Assembly (NCBI RefSeq): GCF_015732185.1
Contig: NZ_WIQM01000002.1
Coordinates: forward strand, 1 to 33,823
Length of the DNA: 33,823 nucleotides
Direction: 5' to 3'
DNA from: Pectinatus haikarae
GTDB taxonomy: Bacteria > Bacillota > Negativicutes > Selenomonadales > Selenomonadaceae
Made by a program: the position numbers and the translations under genes. The notes beneath the pieces were generated by a model that ran no database searches, was not told the origin of the DNA, and worked only from the letters and a program-made list of their open reading frames with translations. Positions 14,338-21,950 of this stretch are shown one piece after another. Every line of letters begins with the position of its first letter. Position 1 is the stretch's first letter.

Positions 14338-15573
14338 TTACTGTTTTCCTGCCATAATACCTGCCGTATATCCCATGGAAAAAGCTGCCTGAAGATTAAA
14401 ACCACCTGTATATCCATCTATATCTGTTACTTCTCCTGCGAAAAACAACCCCTCAAGCAGTTTTGACTGCATTGTTTTAGGATCTATTTCCTTTACGTTC
14501 ACACCTCCGCAAGTAACTATAGCCTCCGGCAAAGGACGAGCTTTTTCAATGTCGAATGGTAGTTTTTGCAAAGTTTCTGTCAAATGGATTCTCTCTTTTT
14601 TAGTAATTTCATCCACAGATTTATCGCCATCTATATAAGCCAGATCAAGGACTATCGGTATAAGCCTATGTGGCAAAAGATCAATCATAGCATTTTTCAC
14701 CTGCTTGCGTGTATACTTTTTAAAATCTCTTTGTATACGTGCGTTCAGTTGCTCCGGTGTGAGTGCAGGTTTTAAATTAACAGCCAGATATACTTTCTTT
14801 TTCTCCGCTAAGGAAAGGACAATCTGCCTGCTAAGTGATAAAACAATCGGTCCCGTCACACCAAAATGTGTGAACATCATTTCCCCGAACATTTCAGCTG
14901 ATTTTTTTTCATCAGTAAAAACACTAACGCGCACATTACGCAGCGATAATCCCTGAAGGCTTTTAACCCATTCGTCATCACTCACCAAAGGAACCAATGC
15001 AGGCTGCAAAGAGATAATATTATGTCCAGCCTCCCGTGCCAATTTTGCACCTGAACCATCCGATCCTGTGACTGGATAACTGGCTCCGCCAGCTGCCAAA
15101 ACAACAGCATCAGCTTCGATTACATCATCTTTTATCTTAACACCCTTTATTTTTCCATCGTGGCTGATTATTTTTTCAACATCTGTATTAAATCTCATTT
15201 CAACCTGACAATCATACATTTTATCAGTCAAAGCTTTTACAACATCCGCAGCCTTATCACTTTGCGGAAAAACTCTGCCACCTCGTTCCACTTTTGTAGG
15301 CACGCCAATCTGTTGAAAAAAATCTATCACATCTTCATTAAAAAAATTTTTAAAAGCACTATACAAAAACTTTCCATTTCCAGGAATGTTTTTCATAAAC
15401 CCAGACAGATCCGCTGTGTTAGTAATATTGCAGCGGCCTTTTCCCGTTATCATCAGCTTCCTGCCTGGTCTATCTTTCTTTTCCAGCAAAATAACTTTAT
15501 TATCCGCTGCTGATGCCTGCACCGCAGCCATCATTCCTGCCGGACCGGCTCCTATAATTACTATATTTTTCAT
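14338..15573 (-). CDS. BaiN/YhiN (HI0933)-family FAD-binding oxidoreductase
   Basis: This 411-residue flavoprotein belongs to the HI0933-like family, annotated as aminoacetone oxidase-like or BaiN/RdsA NAD(P)/FAD-dependent oxidoreductase. The N-terminus holds the FAD-binding Rossmann motif GAGPAGMMAA (8-17), then LLEKKDRPGRKLMITGKGRCN, which is diagnostic of the family. The C-terminus has GLFFAGEVTDIDGYTGGFN and a hydrophobic end (QAAFSMGYTAGIMAG). The true substrate is unknown; the family name does not prove a bile acid role. The start ATG overlaps the TGA of the upstream pseudouridine synthase gene by four bases, so the two are co-transcribed and coupled. No obvious terminator follows. Confidence 0.9.
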   Translation of the reverse strand: MKNIVIIGAGPAGMMAAVQASAADNKVILLEKKDRPGRKLMITGKGRCNITNTADLSGFMKNIPGNGKFLYSAFKNFFNEDVIDFFQQIGVPTKVERGGRVFPQSDKAADVVKALTDKMYDCQVEMRFNTDVEKIISHDGKIKGVKIKDDVIEADAVVLAAGGASYPVTGSDGSGAKLAREAGHNIISLQPALVPLVSDDEWVKSLQGLSLRNVRVSVFTDEKKSAEMFGEMMFTHFGVTGPIVLSLSRQIVLSLAEKKKVYLAVNLKPALTPEQLNARIQRDFKKYTRKQVKNAMIDLLPHRLIPIVLDLAYIDGDKSVDEITKKERIHLTETLQKLPFDIEKARPLPEAIVTCGGVNVKEIDPKTMQSKLLEGLFFAGEVTDIDGYTGGFNLQAAFSMGYTAGIMAGKQ

Positions 15574-16304
15574 AAATTATTTTCAGTGATTACAGTAATC
15601 AACTGAGTAAGTTCCTCCTCCGTCAGTCTGCGATATTTTCCTCTTTTAAGACCCTTCATATCAAGCCCTGCAAACTGTTTTCGTTTCAATGTCAAAACAT
15701 CATTTCCTGTCGCTTCAAACATGCGGCGTACCTGGCGATTGCGTCCTTCGTGAATTTTAAGCTGAATTCTGCTGCGATTTGTACTATCATCGTATTTTAT
15801 GATCTTTACATCGGCGGGTGCCGTCACTCCATCTTTCAACATTATACCATGTCTGAGCCTGCCAAGATTTTCACTGCTTAATCTTCCCGCAATAGTTGCT
15901 GAATATACTTTTTCAACCTTAAATTTAGGATGAAGCAATTTTTGCATCAGATCACCATCATTTGTCAGAAGAATCAAGCCTTCCGTATTATTATCAAGCC
16001 TGCCTACAGGAAAAATCCTCTGTGGAATATCAGCCACTAACTGCATTATTGTCTTCCTGCCATGTTCATCTTTTACAGTAGAAATAAAACCTTTTGGCTT
16101 ATACAGAATAATATACACTTTTTCTTCTGCTTTTTTTATTATGTTCCCATCAAATCTTACCACATCTTTTATGGCGTCTACAGTAATGCCCTGCTGTCTG
16201 ACTATTTTTCCGTTGACACTTATGCGACCGCTGTCAATCAAGCTTTCTGCATAGCGACGCGAAGCAACACCGCAGCCGGCAATAAATTTTTGCAATCGTT
16301 CCAA
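15570..16304 (-). CDS. rluB: 23S rRNA pseudouridine synthase, RluB/RsuA family
   Basis: This 244-residue enzyme turns a uridine of rRNA, probably in helix 89 of 23S rRNA, into pseudouridine. It has an N-terminal S4 RNA-binding domain (residues 1-48: MERLQKFIAGCGVASRR to NGKIVRQQG) and the RsuA/RluB catalytic domain. Catalytic Asp104 lies in GRLDNNTEGLILLTNDG, KPKG at 69-72 and EGRNRQVRRM near residue 185. The start is a TTG at 16304 with GGGAG seven bases before. RluB is the usual Firmicutes assignment, but RsuA or RluE specificity cannot be excluded. It is first in a two-gene unit with the flavoprotein, driven by the promoter at 16397-16426. Confidence 0.88.
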   Translation of the reverse strand: MERLQKFIAGCGVASRRYAESLIDSGRISVNGKIVRQQGITVDAIKDVVRFDGNIIKKAEEKVYIILYKPKGFISTVKDEHGRKTIMQLVADIPQRIFPVGRLDNNTEGLILLTNDGDLMQKLLHPKFKVEKVYSATIAGRLSSENLGRLRHGIMLKDGVTAPADVKIIKYDDSTNRSRIQLKIHEGRNRQVRRMFEATGNDVLTLKRKQFAGLDMKGLKRGKYRRLTEEELTQLITVITENNL

Positions 16305-16396
16305 AATATTACTCCCAATACTAAATTATTATTTTACATTTTTATATAAATCCTTAAGTTTCTCATTAAAAATTTGGGTTCATATAGTAATACATC

Positions 16397-16426
16397 ATTC
16401 TATCCTATAAGCACACTGCATGGCAA
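16397..16426 (-). promoter_or_regulatory. Predicted promoter of rluB
   Basis: TTGCCA (16426-16421), an 18-base spacer and TAGAAT (16402-16397) on the minus strand lie between the terminator of the flagellar operon and the rluB start, and predict a leader of about 85 bases. Confidence 0.5.
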
Positions 16427-16465
16427 GCAAATCATAAAAAAAACTAATTATTAACAAAAAATAAA

Positions 16466-16493
16466 AGGCTGATACATTGATCTGCATCAACCT
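16466..16493 (-). terminator. Probable terminator of the fla-che operon
   Basis: On the minus strand AGGTTGAT pairs with ATCAGCCT (one G-U pair, 12-base loop) and is followed by the T-rich TTTATTTTTTG. It starts eight bases after the stop of the last flagellar-region gene. Confidence 0.55.
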
Positions 16494-16500
16494 GGCTAAT

Positions 16501-17097
16501 CTATTTCACTTTTTCTTTTTCATAAATTTGCACAATCATATCTACTGCTCCTCTGCCGATTGACAACATACGGCTTATCTCCTCCGCAGACATGCCTTTA
16601 TCAAGCAAAACATGCACTTTTTTCACCTTTTCTGACATAACATGTTTACTTTCCGTCTGCCTATATACTTTTTTATCAACTGCAATTGATTGACTGTCTT
16701 CATTGGAAAAAACGTCTATTCGTCCTCCATACCTGCTTTCTGAAACAGAATTCAATAGATCATCAAAATCTGCTGCATTTGATGCGTTTTCTGTGGTTGC
16801 CATTCGCAAAGAAGTTTTATTTTCTTCCTCCGCAAAAATTGCACAATAACGCCTTAATTCTTCAGTCTTTTTATCAGCAGTATCTATCATTTTCTCCAGA
16901 CGATCCAGCTGCTCATTTATTTGTTTGGAAATTCTGTTTCCTGTGTTCTCCAACTCTTTTTTCAGTTGCTGCGCAGCCTGGGCAATACCTTCTTCTGTAT
17001 CATCAGCAATATCTTTTTTATTATTGCCGCTATGCTTAAGCAATAATATAAGCAAAACGCCTACAATGATTATTACTCCTAATATTTCAGTAAACAT
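16501..17097 (-). CDS. Membrane-anchored coiled-coil/HTH protein in the swrB position (DUF6115-like)
   Basis: This 198-residue protein has one N-terminal membrane helix (about residues 5-20, ILGVIIIVGVLLILLL) and a cytoplasmic coiled coil (about 35-95, with LKKELENTGNRISKQINEQL). A low-complexity linker follows, then a C-terminal helix-turn-helix-like end (about 155-195, LLDKGMSAEEISRMLSIGRG). The same architecture and position after sigma-28 occur for SwrB (YlxL) of Bacillus, which promotes flagellar export-gate assembly and swarming, and for DUF6115 proteins. I judge it a functional analogue by position and layout, not by clear sequence identity. It is the last gene of the operon, 19 bases after the 110-residue gene. 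Confidence 0.6.
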   Translation of the reverse strand: MFTEILGVIIIVGVLLILLLKHSGNNKKDIADDTEEGIAQAAQQLKKELENTGNRISKQINEQLDRLEKMIDTADKKTEELRRYCAIFAEEENKTSLRMATTENASNAADFDDLLNSVSESRYGGRIDVFSNEDSQSIAVDKKVYRQTESKHVMSEKVKKVHVLLDKGMSAEEISRMLSIGRGAVDMIVQIYEKEKVK

Positions 17098-17116
17098 TTC
17101 GCACTCCCAAATATAC

Positions 17117-17449
17117 TTATAACTTGATATCTATATTATGTCCTCGCACCGCATCGGTCAAAACTTCATTTTCATCCTGAACTGCTTCCGCCGGATCATT
17201 TTTGCGTCTGTTTGAAGTGCCGCTGCCATCACCACCGCTTTTTCCCTGTTGGTCATTCCTGATCTTACCGCCCTCAGCTTTTTCTTTCGCATAGACCTGC
17301 ATCTGTTTTTTTTCTGATTCCTGCTGGAGTTTTTCGTTACCGAAATTCTGCGCAGTAGCCACCTGATGATTCATTTTATTTTGCATATTCCCGACTTCTG
17401 AACTGTTTGGCAGCATAGCTTGTAAATTACCAATCGGATTAACAGACAT
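17117..17449 (-). CDS. Uncharacterised 110-residue flagellar-operon protein
   Basis: I do not recognise this gene. The product is soluble, with no signal peptide or membrane segment, and is rich in Gln, Asn and Lys. The middle (ESEKKQMQVYAKEKAEGGKI) is highly charged and probably helical, followed by a Gly/Ser-rich disordered stretch (GKSGGDGSGTS) and the C-terminal end RGHNIDIKL. It sits 22 bases after fapA and 19 bases before the swrB-like gene, all on the same strand. Codon use is like the neighbours, and ATG 17449 follows GAGGGAG. The position suggests a small motility accessory protein; that is inference. Confidence 0.6.
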   Translation of the reverse strand: MSVNPIGNLQAMLPNSSEVGNMQNKMNHQVATAQNFGNEKLQQESEKKQMQVYAKEKAEGGKIRNDQQGKSGGDGSGTSNRRKNDPAEAVQDENEVLTDAVRGHNIDIKL

Positions 17450-17471
17450 ATTTTCTCCCTCACTTAAAATA

Positions 17472-19076
17472 TCAATAAGGATTCAACCTTACACATTCCT
17501 TCTCAACATCCGCTGAAAAAGAACAGTGCTGTGCTTCTGTCTGAACAGTATAAAGAAATTTCGCCACTATAATTTTAACACCAGGGTTCACTTTATCAGA
17601 CACTCTTATTTTAGCATTATCCATACTTTTCAATTGTCCCGAAATTTCTTTTAATTCGGCTTCTTCTCTTTCCAGCTTCCCTGCCAGAGGAAACTGCATT
17701 CTCTTCAGCTTAGCAAATTTTTCCTGCCGCTCTGCAGACAATTTCTCGTCTGTGCCTAGCATATTTAAAGCATTCTTAATATTCTTTAATTGTTTTTTAT
17801 CATTTCCTATACTGTCAGTTATAAGCCTATACTTTTTATTGATAATCGGATTGACTCCCACTTCAACTTTTGTAACTATATCCATAAAGTTCCCTAAAAT
17901 TTTAACATCTATCAGCACACCTGCCGTAGAATGTCCGCCTACAATTTGCCCTCTCCGGTCCTTTATAATTATTTTGCGCCCGGCATTTATCTCTGAATGT
18001 AAAGCTACATCAGCTATATATATATCTCTTTCGGCAGTAATATCCGCATTTTCAATAAAATTGGTGCGTATGTCTTCCCTGGCATATATCTTACCGCGGC
18101 GCATACCTAAAATACCGCCTTCTATATAAATATTCCTGGCTTCAACAGTACCTCCGCTCACAGTGCCGCCGATATTGACATCACCGTCAGCCCTGACAGC
18201 GAAACCATCTTGAACATTTCCCTTAATAAAGACGCTGCCGTTAAAATTTATGTTACCAGTAGATACATCTACATCACTGCTTATCTCTAGCTTGGGATCA
18301 ACAGTAATACGGTTGCCCTCTTCAATAGCCTGTCCGTCTATAGCCGCAATAAGCAGATTCTCATCTATGATTTCCGTATTTTTTCCCTTAGCAAGAGGAA
18401 TCGGCTTGCCCGGCCGGCAGATAATTTCCTGTCCCATAATATTCATGCCATTTTCGCCTTTTGTCTGCGGTATCCGTTCTGCCAGAGGATCCCCTTTAGC
18501 TACGAGAAAACATAAATTCATATCTTTATAGTTTACTTTACCATAATTTCCGCTGCTTGGCCTACCTTTTTGGGAAAAATCAATATACTTTTTTATATAA
18601 GCATTTTCACCATTTTTCGCAATTTTTCCTTGGGCAATCACTTGGCTGCACGAGGGAACTTTCACAAATTCATCTATAAGTGCTTCGTCTATACCATAGG
18701 TTATATTTTTATCCGCCAAAAGCTCCATGATATAATCTCTATCATACTGAAATTCGCCGTCATCACCTGAAAAACTTATAACAGCCTCCATCTTATCCTT
18801 GCTTATATCTATTACTGGCACAGGGATGACTTTCTCCTGTGCTGCCTCTGGTGCAACAATTTCACTTCGCACGCCCGAATGTTCTTGGATAGTTTTTAAT
18901 AAATCCGTAATTTTATAATTCTTTATCCCATGTTTTTTTAAAAGAGCACATAATAATGTAACATCTTTAAAAAAAGGGCTGTTTTCTTTTGGTACATAGA
19001 TAGTCAGAAAAACGCCCTCAGATAAAATTTCAAGCAAGAATCCTTCTTTTTCACTGCCAAATACAATGTCTGACAC
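17472..19076 (-). CDS. FapA family protein (DUF342), flagellar assembly protein A
   Basis: This 534-residue protein belongs to the DUF342/FapA family, which is common in flagellated Clostridia, Negativicutes and Vibrio. The N-terminal half carries the family core (PLAERIPQTKGENGMNIMGQ). The middle is a right-handed beta-helix-like repeat region (about residues 265-400), rich in Gly/Ile/Asp turns such as GSVFIKGNVQDGF, ADGDVNIGGTV and ARNIYIEGGI. A coiled coil (about 430-490) precedes the C-terminus. The start is GTG 19076, supported by GGAGG. In Vibrio FapA affects polar targeting of an accessory protein and glucose-linked control of flagella; the role here is not known. It follows fliA by 82 bases. 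Confidence 0.85.
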   Translation of the reverse strand: MSDIVFGSEKEGFLLEILSEGVFLTIYVPKENSPFFKDVTLLCALLKKHGIKNYKITDLLKTIQEHSGVRSEIVAPEAAQEKVIPVPVIDISKDKMEAVISFSGDDGEFQYDRDYIMELLADKNITYGIDEALIDEFVKVPSCSQVIAQGKIAKNGENAYIKKYIDFSQKGRPSSGNYGKVNYKDMNLCFLVAKGDPLAERIPQTKGENGMNIMGQEIICRPGKPIPLAKGKNTEIIDENLLIAAIDGQAIEEGNRITVDPKLEISSDVDVSTGNINFNGSVFIKGNVQDGFAVRADGDVNIGGTVSGGTVEARNIYIEGGILGMRRGKIYAREDIRTNFIENADITAERDIYIADVALHSEINAGRKIIIKDRRGQIVGGHSTAGVLIDVKILGNFMDIVTKVEVGVNPIINKKYRLITDSIGNDKKQLKNIKNALNMLGTDEKLSAERQEKFAKLKRMQFPLAGKLEREEAELKEISGQLKSMDNAKIRVSDKVNPGVKIIVAKFLYTVQTEAQHCSFSADVEKECVRLNPY

Positions 19077-19158
19077 ATTAAATCCTCCTAACTTGCCAAC
19101 GCTTGGAATTTTATTGATATTATTACAGAGAATATATTTCGATTATACTATGATCTTA

Positions 19159-19917
19159 TTAAAAAAAATCTGACTTAGATCTCGCCAGATATCCTCTCAG
19201 CCTAAGAACAGCTCTCTTATGCAGCTGGCTTATACGGGCTTCTGATAAATTCAGCGTCAGTCCAATTTCCTTCAAAGTCAATTCTTCCGAATAATACAGT
19301 GATATGATCAGCTTTTCCTTAGGCGCCAATTTATTAATAGCCTCTGTCAGTTTTTGTTTAATAAATTCACGATTAAGGCTTTTGTCCAAATCACTGCCTT
19401 GACTAACCGCATATTCTGCACTTATATAGTCTTCAAGTGACACCAGAGATGCTGTACTCATATTAGATTCCAAGCTATATAATTCGTCAAGGCTGACTGA
19501 CAAAGATTCGGCTAGTTCATTTTTAGTTGGTACCCGTTCCAGTTTAGCTTCCAGTTTCGTGTACACAGTCTCATATGTCTTGATTTTTTTCCGCAATGAC
19601 ACCGAAAGCCAATCTTTGGATCGCAGATAATCAAGAACAGACCCACGAATACGACTTCTTGCATAAGTTTCAAACTTTATTCCCAAATTGATATCAAACC
19701 TTGCTATAGCGTCCATTAAGCCGAAAAAACCACTGCTTATCAAATCATCGCGTTCAATATGAGACGGCAGATTATATGAAATATGACCCACTACAATATT
19801 CACCAATGCCAAATAATTTTCAATCAGATTATTTCGGGCAGCCATATCATTATTTTCTTTATATTTTTTCCATAAATCGGCTATATCGGTGGCAGAAAAG
19901 GATTTAGCTATTTGCAA
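19159..19917 (-). CDS. fliA: Flagellar RNA polymerase sigma factor, FliA/SigD/WhiG family
   Basis: This 252-residue sigma-28 factor directs RNA polymerase to late flagellar and chemotaxis promoters. Region 2 is clear (ENYLALVNIVVGHISYNLPS, then DLISSGFFGLMDAIARFD and FETYARSRIRGSVLDYLRS). Region 3 (ESLSVSLDEL) and region 4 with its helix-turn-helix (LTLKEIGLTLNLSEARISQLHKRAV) follow. The start is TTG 19917, supported by AAGGGGG at 19926-19932; no ATG gives a comparable N-terminus. It follows cheD across 425 bases that hold a broken small gene, and precedes fapA, matching the Bacillus cheC-cheD-sigD order. No anti-sigma FlgM gene is visible in the window. Confidence 0.93.
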   Translation of the reverse strand: MQIAKSFSATDIADLWKKYKENNDMAARNNLIENYLALVNIVVGHISYNLPSHIERDDLISSGFFGLMDAIARFDINLGIKFETYARSRIRGSVLDYLRSKDWLSVSLRKKIKTYETVYTKLEAKLERVPTKNELAESLSVSLDELYSLESNMSTASLVSLEDYISAEYAVSQGSDLDKSLNREFIKQKLTEAINKLAPKEKLIISLYYSEELTLKEIGLTLNLSEARISQLHKRAVLRLRGYLARSKSDFF

Positions 19918-20004
19918 TTTTCGAGCCCCCTTATTATCAGTTATACATAATAACTATTATTAATAATCAGCAGCAAATAGTATATGTCACAGCCATATTA
20001 CTTT

Positions 20005-20330
20005 TCATTTAATATTAATTGTCTTTTGAGCATCATTGTTCGGCAAAACACTTTGCTTTTCCTGCTCTTGTCCAAAAAACTTTTCTGTTATTTTTTTAGA
20101 AGCTCTTAAAGAGCGAACTCATCAGCAATAATATTAAAAAATTTGACAGTAATACCGTTATGAACATAAAACACATTCTTCTAAAAATCTGATAAATCCT
20201 TTATCGTATCGGCCACCATAATATTCAATGCCGATATACATCCTAAAAAAATGAATAGAATAAACACCTGCAGACATTTTTTTCTAAAAGCCCGCACCCA
20301 TATTATTCTGATGTCCATTATATCCATCAT
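20005..20330 (-). pseudogene. Small two-helix membrane protein gene, apparently broken by two +1 frameshifts
   Basis: The first frame starts at ATG 20330, eight bases after AGGTGA, and reads MMDIMDIRIIWVRAFRKKC, then LQVFILFIFLGCISALNIMV and ADTIKDLSDF before TAG at 20181-20183 (49 residues, one membrane helix). Family-like continuation appears in the +1 frame after the five-T run (RRMCFMFITVLLSNFLILLL MSS, a second helix). A second +1 switch near the TTT of CTCTTTAAG leads to RASKKITEKFFGQEQEKQSV to a TGA at 20005-20007. Removing one T from each run gives one protein of about 107 residues with two helices and a charged tail. Either the gene is decayed or only the 49-residue protein is made; sequencing error in T runs is also possible. 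It lies between cheD and fliA on the same strand. Confidence 0.5.
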
Positions 20331-20342
20331 ATCAATCACCTG

Positions 20343-20828
20343 TTAAATGGTTTTTTCACCCTTATTGATAGTCCTTATTTTATAAAGTCCTGTAGTCAGA
20401 TCCATTTCTACAGTACGACCATATGTACCGCCCAGGTCCTCACTAGCAATCTTTATACCGCATTTTTGCAAGGTTTTTTTAGCTAATTCTGCATTTCTTT
20501 TTCCGATCGCCATAATGTCCGATGCGCCGGCAAATTGGAACATTTGTGATCCACCGGCCATCTTAGCCTCTATTCTGGACTTAACAGCACCCAGCGCGAT
20601 AACTTCCTTCAACAATAAAGGAATACCCGTATCCGCAAATTTGGCGGGATTTTCATTGGCGCGGGCTTGTGTACTATCAGGCAGCATAATATGCACCAAC
20701 CCGCCAACTTTGCTTTTCGCATCATATAATGTGATTCCTATACATGACCCTAATCCGTAACTGATAATCGTAGCAGGTGATTTACCAACTTTATAATCAG
20801 CTATACCGACCTTTAACAATTCAGCCAT
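20343..20828 (-). CDS. cheD: Chemoreceptor glutamine deamidase CheD
   Basis: CheD deamidates glutamines of chemoreceptors and, when bound by CheC, is taken away from them as part of adaptation. The 161-residue protein has the papain-like catalytic pair: Cys29 in GLGSCIGI and His46 in GGLVHIMLP, with a Ser/Thr-rich strand before them. FAGASDIMAIGKRN and EDLGGTYGRTVEMD complete the family pattern. The ATG follows the cheC stop by one base, so the pair is translationally coupled, as their protein interaction would favour. Confidence 0.95.
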   Translation of the reverse strand: MAELLKVGIADYKVGKSPATIISYGLGSCIGITLYDAKSKVGGLVHIMLPDSTQARANENPAKFADTGIPLLLKEVIALGAVKSRIEAKMAGGSQMFQFAGASDIMAIGKRNAELAKKTLQKCGIKIASEDLGGTYGRTVEMDLTTGLYKIRTINKGEKTI

Positions 20829-20829
20829 G

Positions 20830-21447
20830 TCATTTCACTCCTACCGCATTCAAAATTATTTGGAGCGAACCTGAATCAGGTATCAAAAAGAAATGTCCAT
20901 TTATGCCATCATCTTCGGATAAAAACTGAGTTTCTATAACCAAAGCATGGTCTCCCATCTGACCAAGCTGAACAATAACAACATTTAAAATTGCCCCTGC
21001 CATATCAACTGCCATAGCAGGAATAGAAGGCAATAATGTTAACTTCGTATAATAAGATAATGCATTTAAATAAGCCCCTGCAAGTATATTGCCTATTTCC
21101 ATCAATGCAGATTGATCCATTTCGGTCAACTCTCCATCGGCACTTTTTTGCTCGCCCAGTAAATGTTCCACCAAATAAAAGGCACTTTCTCTTGGCATAA
21201 GGAACAGTACACTGCCAGGAGCTTTGCCATATACTCGCAGAAAAATTCCAGCCACCATAGTGTCAGGACCACCTACCAAATCAGGAACATCAGCTAGTGG
21301 AACTACAGAAACACTTGGAACATCCATATCGATTTTCTTGTTGATAAGCTGTGAGAGAGCCGTAGCCGAATTTCCAGCTCCTACATTTCCTATTTCTCTT
21401 ATTGCATCCAGCTGCATCGCTGATAGATTTAACATACTGTCCGACAC
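20830..21447 (-). CDS. cheC: CheY-P phosphatase CheC
   Basis: CheC dephosphorylates CheY-P and binds CheD, linking the response regulator back to receptor adaptation. The 205-residue protein has two copies of the E-x-x-N active site: Glu18/Asn21 in REIGNVGAGNSATALS and Glu117/Asn120 in MEIGNILAGAYLNALS, each followed at the expected distance by a proline (VPSVSVVP, LPSIPAMA). Both sites look intact. The start is GTG 21447 after GAGGTGA; an ATG four codons on is an alternative. It lies between cheW and cheD. Confidence 0.94.
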   Translation of the reverse strand: MSDSMLNLSAMQLDAIREIGNVGAGNSATALSQLINKKIDMDVPSVSVVPLADVPDLVGGPDTMVAGIFLRVYGKAPGSVLFLMPRESAFYLVEHLLGEQKSADGELTEMDQSALMEIGNILAGAYLNALSYYTKLTLLPSIPAMAVDMAGAILNVVIVQLGQMGDHALVIETQFLSEDDGINGHFFLIPDSGSLQIILNAVGVK

Positions 21448-21456
21448 ACGCTCACC

Positions 21457-21933
21457 TCATTTAATTTCACCGTTCAGTCCCAATATTTCAGATAGATTTA
21501 ACAATATAACCAGTCTGTTGTTAAGATTGCCTATACCATTGATGAACTTGTTGGATTCAGAATGCGCATCATTTTCTGTAGACGTAATTTGTTTTGAACT
21601 TGTTATATGTGCAGAATCTATAGTCAAAACTTCTGTAACAGCATCAACAATCATCCCGACTGTTATTTCTTCAAGTTTTACGACGATAATACGTGTCGCA
21701 TCAGTATATTCCGCATCGGGCAGTCCTATGCGTTTTTTCAAGTCTATTACCGGCAGTACACTGCCTCTTAAATTCATTACACCCTTTATAAAATCTGGCG
21801 TAAATGGTACGCGAGTTATATCTGTAAGACGCTTTATCTCTTCAACATTTAAAATACTCATGCCATATTCTTCACGTTTTAATTTAAATGCAACTATCTG
21901 CACTTCATTCGATGAAACCTCATGCTGCTCCAT
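21457..21933 (-). CDS. cheW: Chemotaxis coupling protein CheW
   Basis: CheW links chemoreceptors to the kinase CheA in the polar signalling array. This 158-residue protein is one CheW domain: QIVAFKLKREEYGMSILNVE, then GVMNLRGSVLPVIDLKKR and the VGMIVDAVTEVL stretch. ATG 21933 is eight bases after GGAGG. It lies 17 bases after cheA and 9 bases before cheC. Nothing unusual is visible. Confidence 0.95.
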   Translation of the reverse strand: MEQHEVSSNEVQIVAFKLKREEYGMSILNVEEIKRLTDITRVPFTPDFIKGVMNLRGSVLPVIDLKKRIGLPDAEYTDATRIIVVKLEEITVGMIVDAVTEVLTIDSAHITSSKQITSTENDAHSESNKFINGIGNLNNRLVILLNLSEILGLNGEIK

Positions 21934-21950
21934 GTGATATTCCTCCTAAA

